A stretch of 10,748 nucleotides of DNA from an uncultured Clostridia bacterium (lineage in GTDB: Bacteria > Bacillota > Clostridia > TANB77 > CAG-508). A program made the position numbers and the translations under genes. The notes beneath the pieces are model-generated. The model saw only the letters and a list, made by a program, of their open reading frames with translations, did not search any database and was not told where the DNA came from. Shown piece by piece: positions 6,644 to 10,748 of the stretch (within the stretch, counting starts at the first letter, position 1; every line of letters begins with the position of its first letter). The stretch lies in assembly GCA_944391155.1 (NCBI GenBank), contig CALXSO010000118.1, positions 1 to 10,748 on the forward strand, read 5' to 3'.

Positions 6644-7897
6644 ATGAACAAAGAAATACAGGAAAAAGTAGATTATTGTTTAAATTGTAAAATAAAACCT
6701 TGTGAATTAAAAGGATGTCCATTGGGAAATCATATTCCTGAAATGATTAAATTATTGAAAGAAGAAAAATATAAAGAAGCATATATTGAAATTTCCAAAA
6801 CTACTGTTTTGCCTGGTGTTTGTGGAAGAATTTGCCCACATAAGAAACAATGTCAAGGCTCATGTGTTAGAGGAATAAAAGGTGAACCTGTTTCAATAGG
6901 AGATTTGGAGGCTTTTACTTTTGATAAGGCAAATGAACTAGGGTATAGTTTAGTAGATTGTTACGAAAAGTCTGAAAAAATCAATAAAAAGGTAGCTGTG
7001 GTTGGTGGAGGACCAGCAGGATTAACATGTGCTGCTTTTTTAGCTAAATCGGGTGTTGATGTAACTATATACGAAAAATATGATCAATTAGGTGGAATTT
7101 TAGTTCATGGAATTCCTTATTTTAGACTTCCAAGAGAAATAATAAAAGATAGTATTAGTAAAATTTTAGAATTAGGAATAAATGTAGAATACAATCAAGA
7201 GCTAGGAAAAAATATTACATTAAATGAATTGAAGAAAAAATTTGATGCTATATTTTTAAGTGTCGGTGCAAATAAATCTTCAAAAATGGGAGTAGAAGGT
7301 GAGGATTTAAAAGGTGTATACGGAGGTAATGAGCTTTTAGAGTATGCAAATTATCCGGATTTTACTAACAAAATAGTAGCAGTAGTTGGTGGTGGAAATG
7401 TTGCTATGGATTGTTGCAGAACAATCAAAAGAATGGGAGCAAAAGAAGTTAAAGTAATTTATAGAAGAGCAGAGAAGCAAATGCCAGCAGAGGAAAAAGA
7501 AATTGCAGAAGCAAAAGCAGAAGGAATAGAATTTTTGTTTCAGAATAATATAGCTAAAATAATCGGAAAGAAAAATGTAGAGAAACTTGAATTAATAAAG
7601 ACAAAGTTGATAAAAAAAGAAGGGGAATCAAGAGAAGTTCCTGTAAATATTGATGGTAGCAATTATCAAATTGATGTGGATATTGTTGTTATGGCTTTGG
7701 GATCACAAGTTTCTGATGAAATTTTAACTTTAGGTTTGACTTTGAATAAGTGGGGAAATATAATTGTAGATGAAAATTATAAAACATCTGATAAAAAGAT
7801 ATATGCAGGAGGAGATTTAGCTGGAATGAAAGGAACTGTTGCTTGGGCCGCAAAGTCTGGTAGGGAAGCAGCAGAGAATATTTTAAGTGATTTATAA
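6644..7897 (+). CDS. GltD-like FAD/NAD(P) iron-sulfur oxidoreductase (glutamate synthase small-subunit family)
   Basis: Electron-transfer flavoprotein of the glutamate synthase beta subunit family, which passes electrons from NAD(P)H through FAD and 4Fe-4S clusters to a partner enzyme. The 417-residue product has N-terminal cysteines C12, C15, C20, C25 (followed by P26) and C60, C64, C70, C74, an FAD-binding GGGPAG (121-126), an NAD(P)-binding GGGNVAMD (249-256) with VIYRRAEKQMPA after it, and the C-terminal FAD motif AGGDLAG (388-394). It is shorter than E. coli GltD (472), and no large subunit (gltB) or NfnA lies beside it, so the partner is unknown; glutamate synthesis is only one option. 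An in-frame GTG at 6632 lies inside the ribosome binding site (AAGGAG, 6627-6632), so the ATG at 6644 is chosen. It appears to be a single-gene unit between repeat copies A and B. Confidence 0.85.
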   Translation: MNKEIQEKVDYCLNCKIKPCELKGCPLGNHIPEMIKLLKEEKYKEAYIEISKTTVLPGVCGRICPHKKQCQGSCVRGIKGEPVSIGDLEAFTFDKANELGYSLVDCYEKSEKINKKVAVVGGGPAGLTCAAFLAKSGVDVTIYEKYDQLGGILVHGIPYFRLPREIIKDSISKILELGINVEYNQELGKNITLNELKKKFDAIFLSVGANKSSKMGVEGEDLKGVYGGNELLEYANYPDFTNKIVAVVGGGNVAMDCCRTIKRMGAKEVKVIYRRAEKQMPAEEKEIAEAKAEGIEFLFQNNIAKIIGKKNVEKLELIKTKLIKKEGESREVPVNIDGSNYQIDVDIVVMALGSQVSDEILTLGLTLNKWGNIIVDENYKTSDKKIYAGGDLAGMKGTVAWAAKSGREAAENILSDL

Positions 7898-7953
7898 TAT
7901 GTATGAAAAATAGTATGAGTTTTAATATTGTAGTTTATACTAAAATGGATAAT

Positions 7954-8116
7954 GTTGTATTATAATTTATTTCAGTATGACTGTAAACGTCTGAAAGGTT
8001 GATATATAAATATTTTTTACTAAAGACCAACACAAAGATCCTAGATAAGGTTTTATTAAAAAATATTTATATATCAACCTTTCAGAATATTCTATAATAT
8101 TAACTCTGAATTATAA
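7954..8116. repeat. palindromic (MITE-like) repeat, intact copy B
   Basis: The core runs from 7990 to 8085: left arm 7990-8024 pairs with right arm 8052-8085 with one internal mismatch, and the loop differs from that of copy A. The arms are nearly identical in sequence to those of copy A (GAAAGGTTGATATATAA and its complement). The right flank 8079-8110 aligns base for base with the complement of copy A's left flank (about three quarters identical), so the repeat unit extends beyond the stem; the outer limits are approximate. It sits between the converging GltD-like and HExxHH genes, where its hairpin could block read-through in both directions. Confidence 0.75.
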
Positions 8117-8127
8117 AAATAGCGTAC

Positions 8128-9228
8128 TTAGATATTGTTTTCTTTTTCTTTGCTAGTGCCAAATAAAAGATTACGTATAGCCTTAAAAATAGCCATGATT
8201 TTACTTGTCTTTTTAGGCTTTTCTATTAAAGCTGTCTCAATTCCTCCATTTTCTAAAAAATTATATTTTTGTTCTAATTCATCCATTTTTTTTATGTAGT
8301 AATCATTAAAGAAAGTGTATCCTTCAGCTGTTCCGATATAATTTTTAAAGTGATATAATTTCCTTCTAAACATTTCTAAATTTTCTAGGTTAGTAATATT
8401 ATTAAATGAAGCATCAAAATAGCTAGAAATTATTAAATTTTGTGTTCTCATAAATGTAAGCATAATTTCATCTTTTAACTCTTGAATTTTCTTTAACATA
8501 TTGTCAACTTTTTTATTTCTATCGTCTATATTTGCTATTTTATTATTAATTTTTACAATTTCTTCTTCTTTATATAAAATATCATCTATTGCATTTTGTA
8601 TAGCCATAAAAGTTTTATAAGATGTTAATTCTGCAAATTTATTTTTAAAATTATCATTGCTGTTTATAGTACTTTCAAATAAAATATCTTCACCAATAAG
8701 ATATGCTAATTGTTCTACAAGACAACATTCTAAAGGATAATATGAGGGGCTAGATGTTTCGAAATTAATTCCAAAATATTTTACAGATTCTTTTGGAATT
8801 CCAATAACTTTCGAAGCCATAAGTTGAACTGCTGCTTCATTTAAACCTAAGCCATATATTTTAAATTCTGTGTAATCACATAGTCCCATGCGAACTAAAT
8901 AATTTTTTTTGTCTTTTACTTCTTGAATATGGTGAATACATTCATGAATAGCAAATTCTTCTAAATCACTTTCAGGAATATGTTCATTGAAATATATAGA
9001 AGTATTTTTATAAAAATAATTAGCTTCTGCCATACCTTCAGGCATTTTTGCAATATACATATCTAGTCTAGAAAGTTTAATAAATAGATTATCTTGGTTT
9101 AGACCGAAATTTGGGAAAGTTTTGCATAATCTAACTGAAACATTTCTAGCAAGAGTATTTACTTTTAAGGTATCTAGTTTTTTTATAACTTCAATACCAT
9201 CTTTTTTTAATTCTGATTCAACACTCAT
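8128..9228 (-). CDS. uncharacterised protein with HExxHH zinc-metallopeptidase motif
   Basis: I do not recognise a named family. The 366-residue product has FAIHECIHHIQ, with a zincin motif H95-E96-C-I-H99-H100, and 32 residues after H99 the segment GLNEAAVQ, whose E131 could be the third zinc ligand as in gluzincins. The preceding helix is acidic and the motif sits in a hydrophobic frame (EEFAIHE), as expected for a true active-site helix. Residues 215-260 are predicted coiled coil rich in K/E. The C-terminus (338-357, KKTSKIMAIFKAIRNLLFG) is basic and could form a membrane-binding amphipathic helix. No signal peptide or transmembrane segment is seen, so a cytosolic location is inferred. AAAGGAG (complement of 9235-9241) lies 6 bases before the ATG. 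It is divergent from the coiled-coil gene and ends 12 bases after repeat copy B. Peptidase activity is inference. Confidence 0.8.
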   Translation of the reverse strand: MSVESELKKDGIEVIKKLDTLKVNTLARNVSVRLCKTFPNFGLNQDNLFIKLSRLDMYIAKMPEGMAEANYFYKNTSIYFNEHIPESDLEEFAIHECIHHIQEVKDKKNYLVRMGLCDYTEFKIYGLGLNEAAVQLMASKVIGIPKESVKYFGINFETSSPSYYPLECCLVEQLAYLIGEDILFESTINSNDNFKNKFAELTSYKTFMAIQNAIDDILYKEEEIVKINNKIANIDDRNKKVDNMLKKIQELKDEIMLTFMRTQNLIISSYFDASFNNITNLENLEMFRRKLYHFKNYIGTAEGYTFFNDYYIKKMDELEQKYNFLENGGIETALIEKPKKTSKIMAIFKAIRNLLFGTSKEKENNI

Positions 9229-9380
9229 ATTTATCTCCTTTGTATTTATAATATTAAAAAAATAGATGATGAGACTTAATTTTAATATCTAATTTTAATA
9301 ATTAATAATCATCAATTATATTATACAATAAAACGAAAGCAAAAATATAACATATTTATTAAAAATATATTACATTTATA

Positions 9381-9445
9381 TTACAAAAAATAAATTATAA
9401 ATCAACAATTAAGACTACTCTATAAAATGAAATCTCAATTGTAAC
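9381..9445. repeat. palindromic repeat family, half copy D
   Basis: Only one arm and its outer flank are present. The arm (about 9381-9411, ACAAAAAATAAATTATAAATCAAC-like) is a diverged version of the A/B right arm. The flank 9412-9435 is the complement of copy A's left flank (6322-6345) with two mismatches in 24 bases, and the segment ends in GTAAC (9441-9445), like the TAGTAAC end of copy A. No partner arm is found to the left. It ends 13 bases before the TGTCGAA box. Confidence 0.65.
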
Positions 9446-9457
9446 AGATTTTGTTTA

Positions 9458-9474
9458 TGTCGAAGTATGTCGAT
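9458..9474 (+). promoter_or_regulatory. tandem Spo0A-box-like sites
   Basis: TGTCGAA (9458-9464) is a perfect match to the core Spo0A box, and TGTCGAT (9468-9474) is a 6/7 match. They are direct repeats separated by 3 bases, i.e. 10 bp centre to centre, the arrangement in which two Spo0A DNA-binding domains sit in tandem at the abrB promoter. They end 9 bases upstream of the -35 box, centred near -53, a position suited to activation. I noticed no other TGTCGA in the window. Binding is inferred, not shown. Confidence 0.5.
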
Positions 9475-9483
9475 GAGTTTTTA

Positions 9484-9512
9484 TTGACAAAGGAATTATA
9501 GAAATATATAAT
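9484..9512 (+). promoter_or_regulatory. perfect consensus sigma-A promoter of the coiled-coil gene
   Basis: TTGACA (9484-9489) and TATAAT (9507-9512) are both full consensus matches with the optimal 17-base spacer. Transcription would start near 9519, giving a leader of about 26 bases that contains the strong ribosome binding site AAAGGAGGG (9531-9539). Confidence 0.88.
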
Positions 9513-9544
9513 AGATGTAATTTTAAAAAGAAAGGAGGGAAAAT

Positions 9545-10309
9545 ATGACAGATCAACAAAGAGATAGTATACTTTTAACTATTTTAGAAAAAATGAATCA
9601 ATCTGATGAAAAAATTAATGATGTAATGGAGAAAGTAGAGGTGATAGGAGAAAAATTACAGAAAATTGATAAAAGAACAGCAAACGTTGAAAAAAGACTA
9701 GAAGGACTAGAAGAAAAAGTACAAGGCATAGAAGAAAAAATGATAAATCTAGAAAAAAGACTAGAAGGATTAGAAGAAAAAGTACAAGGCATCAAAGAAA
9801 GAATGATAAATCTAGAAAAAAGACTAGAAGGACTAGAAGAAAAAGTACACGGAATAGAAGAAAGAGTGATAAAACTAGAAAAAAGGCTAGAAAAATTAGA
9901 AGAAAAAATGATAAATTTTGAAAAAAGCTTAGAAAAACTAGAGAATAAAATAGTAGAAATTGAAAATAGAGTATTAAAATTAGAAAAAATAGTTGCAGAA
10001 TTAATAAAAAGAGTCATAAAAATCGAAGAACATATAAAAGTGATGGAGAAGCAAATAAAAGAATTATTTGTAAGAGTAGCAAATTTAGAAGATTTTTCTA
10101 ATAGTTTACAAGCTGAAAATAGAAATTTAAGTGGTTCAATAGCAAAAATAGAATTTGAACATGGTAATAAATTAGATATAATTTTTGATGCAATTACTGT
10201 GAATTCAGAAAAATTTAATATACATGATAAAAGAATAACAAAGACAGAAAAAATTTTAGACATTCAGGGGCACAAGATTTATTGGCTAGAACAAAGGGTA
10301 AATAAATAA
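9545..10309 (+). CDS. long coiled-coil protein with 21-residue repeats
   Basis: No named family is recognised. The 254-residue product lacks a signal peptide, transmembrane segment or cysteine and is almost wholly alpha-helical coiled coil from about residue 15 to 180. Hydrophobic residues fall at strict 3-4 spacing (52, 55, 59, 62, 66, 69, 73 and on), and the unit EKRLEGLEEKVQGIEEKMINL-like (21 residues, three heptads) is repeated three times from residue 49, with a partial fourth. The C-terminal part (about 195-254, with KIEFEHGNKLDIIFDAI and KIYWLEQRVNK) is not repetitive and resembles the tail of other coiled-coil proteins of Clostridia, from memory. Expression should be strong: a perfect promoter, AGGAGG 6 bases before the ATG, and possible Spo0A control. 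A cytosolic scaffold, filament or spacer role is likely, but no function can be assigned. Confidence 0.85.
   Translation: MTDQQRDSILLTILEKMNQSDEKINDVMEKVEVIGEKLQKIDKRTANVEKRLEGLEEKVQGIEEKMINLEKRLEGLEEKVQGIKERMINLEKRLEGLEEKVHGIEERVIKLEKRLEKLEEKMINFEKSLEKLENKIVEIENRVLKLEKIVAELIKRVIKIEEHIKVMEKQIKELFVRVANLEDFSNSLQAENRNLSGSIAKIEFEHGNKLDIIFDAITVNSEKFNIHDKRITKTEKILDIQGHKIYWLEQRVNK
9689..9877 (+). repeat. three 63-bp tandem repeats inside the coiled-coil gene
   Basis: Units at 9689-9751, 9752-9814 and 9815-9877 differ by about 4-5 bases from the first, and a partial, more diverged fourth unit starts at 9878. The period is a multiple of 3 and of the heptad (21 codons), so gain or loss of a unit keeps both the reading frame and the coiled-coil register. 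Confidence 0.9.
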
Positions 10310-10428
10310 TATTTTTATAATTAGATTCTATATAAAATAGTTTATCTCATAAGAAATTTTTAATATAGTGAGTTCTTAATTCTCCAACAACTAATAATTA
10401 AAATCCTTTTATAGGTAGAAAAAATATA

Positions 10429-10544
10429 TATAGAAATTTATATCTAGAAATTTTATATCTAGAAATTTATATCTAGAAATTTTTAATATAGAAAGTTTTT
10501 AATCAATATAGAAAATTTTTAATCAGTATATAATTTTTAAATCA
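10429..10544. repeat. degenerate AT-rich tandem array
   Basis: Seven imperfect units of 12-20 bases built on TATCTAGAAATTTTTAA start at about 10429, 10441, 10456, 10470, 10487, 10507 and 10527. Units 2-4 are almost identical; units 5-6 share a longer TATAGAAARTTTTTAATCA form. It lies in the otherwise empty stretch 10310-10673 after the coiled-coil gene. No terminator with a clear T-run was found between 10310 and 10428. Confidence 0.7.
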
Positions 10545-10599
10545 TAATTCATGAAACCCAAAGGATAAATTTATATTTATTTAAGAATTTATTTAATTA

Positions 10600-10661
10600 T
10601 TATCTTGTATAGGTAAAATTCATTATAAATTAGTTAAAATAAATTTTCCTATACAAGATAA
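10600..10661. repeat. inverted repeat between convergent genes, possible bidirectional terminator
   Basis: A perfect 14-bp stem (10600-10613 with 10648-10661) continues after a single bulged T (10614) into 6 further pairs (10615-10620 with 10642-10647), around a 21-base loop. It lies between the plus-strand coiled-coil gene and the apparent end of a minus-strand gene at 10674. Neither side has a strong T-run, so termination is plausible but not certain. Confidence 0.6.
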
Positions 10662-10673
10662 ATAGCTATAAAA

Positions 10674-10748
10674 TTATTTAATAACAATATTATAGATCTT
10701 ATTTTTAACATAAATTTCTTTAATTATAGTTTTATCACCTAATTTTGA
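10674..10748 (-). CDS. C-terminal end of a minus-strand gene (partial)
   Basis: Read on the minus strand from the window edge, one frame stays open for 24 codons and ends at TAA (complement of 10674-10676). The peptide ends in KEIYVKNKIYNIVIK, an alternating hydrophobic/charged pattern typical of beta strands in a folded protein. An inverted repeat 13 bases beyond the stop fits a gene end. The gene starts outside the window, so its product cannot be named, and a chance open frame cannot be excluded. Confidence 0.45.
   Translation of the reverse strand, partial: SKLGDKTIIKEIYVKNKIYNIVIK

Larger units (their letters stand above)
9229..9544. other. divergent intergenic region between the HExxHH and coiled-coil genes
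   Basis: This stretch of about 315 bases holds the ribosome binding sites of both genes, half copy D of the palindromic repeat, the tandem TGTCGA boxes and the consensus promoter of the plus-strand gene. For the minus-strand gene, two overlapping TATAAT-like boxes (complement of 9315-9325) are visible but have no convincing -35 box. The remainder is plain AT-rich sequence. Confidence 0.6.

Noticed and set aside
6469..6651. 60-codon minus-strand hydrophobic frame
   Set aside because: It covers the promoter and ribosome binding site of the GltD-like gene; hydrophobicity comes from T-rich codons.
9315..9325. TATAAT-like boxes on the minus strand as promoter of the HExxHH gene
   Set aside because: No acceptable -35 box at the right distance, and such boxes are frequent by chance in this AT-rich gap.
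9689..9940. Regular repeats that might suggest a CRISPR array
   Set aside because: The 63-bp units are contiguous with no unique spacers and encode heptads in one frame.
9598..10263. 221-codon minus-strand frame with Ser/Phe repeats
   Set aside because: It is the mirror of the tandem-repeat coiled-coil gene, which has the promoter, ribosome binding site and a sensible protein; the reverse frame has none.

Overview
The window is a very AT-rich stretch (roughly a quarter to 30% G+C by eye) with strong Gly-rich Shine-Dalgarno sites (AAGGAG type), A/T-ending codons and sigma-A style promoters. Together with the gene content (OGG1-type glycosylase, AddB with an iron-sulfur nuclease domain, YfiH/PgeF, family 4 uracil-DNA glycosylase) and what look like Spo0A boxes, it suggests a low-GC, probably spore-forming member of the Clostridia (Bacillota). 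No rRNA, tRNA, CRISPR array, transposase or phage gene was seen.

Left part (1-461): the possible tail of an upstream plus-strand gene (stop at 65-67), two hairpins, a degenerate copy (C) of an interspersed palindromic repeat, and a good sigma-A promoter (TTGACC-N17-TATAAT) that fires into the first complete gene.

DNA repair operon (462-6284, plus strand): 8-oxoguanine glycosylase/lyase (ogg-like), addB (helicase-nuclease subunit B, all four cluster cysteines present), pgeF/yfiH (overlaps addB by ATGA), and a 4Fe-4S family 4 uracil-DNA glycosylase. Base excision repair of oxidised and deaminated bases is thus coupled to double-strand break processing. The usual partner addA is not next to addB. 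Start codons of ogg, udg and the GltD-like gene are moved here to internal ATGs that have proper ribosome binding sites.

Middle (6285-8127): an orphan GltD-like iron-sulfur/FAD/NAD(P) oxidoreductase flanked on both sides by near-intact copies (A and B) of the same palindromic repeat. Each copy has a 33-34 bp stem and about 160 bp overall extent.

Right part (8128-10748): a minus-strand gene of unknown function with a clear HExxHH zinc-protease motif is divergent from a plus-strand gene for a long coiled-coil protein built from 63-bp tandem repeats. The region between them holds a fourth, half copy (D) of the repeat, two TGTCGAA-like boxes spaced exactly as Spo0A binds them in tandem, and a perfect consensus promoter (TTGACA-N17-TATAAT) for the coiled-coil gene. 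The end of the window has an AT-rich degenerate tandem array, a 20-bp-stem inverted repeat and the probable C-terminus of a minus-strand gene.

The most interesting signals are the possible Spo0A-controlled promoter of the coiled-coil gene, the four-copy palindromic repeat family, and the uncharacterised HExxHH protein.
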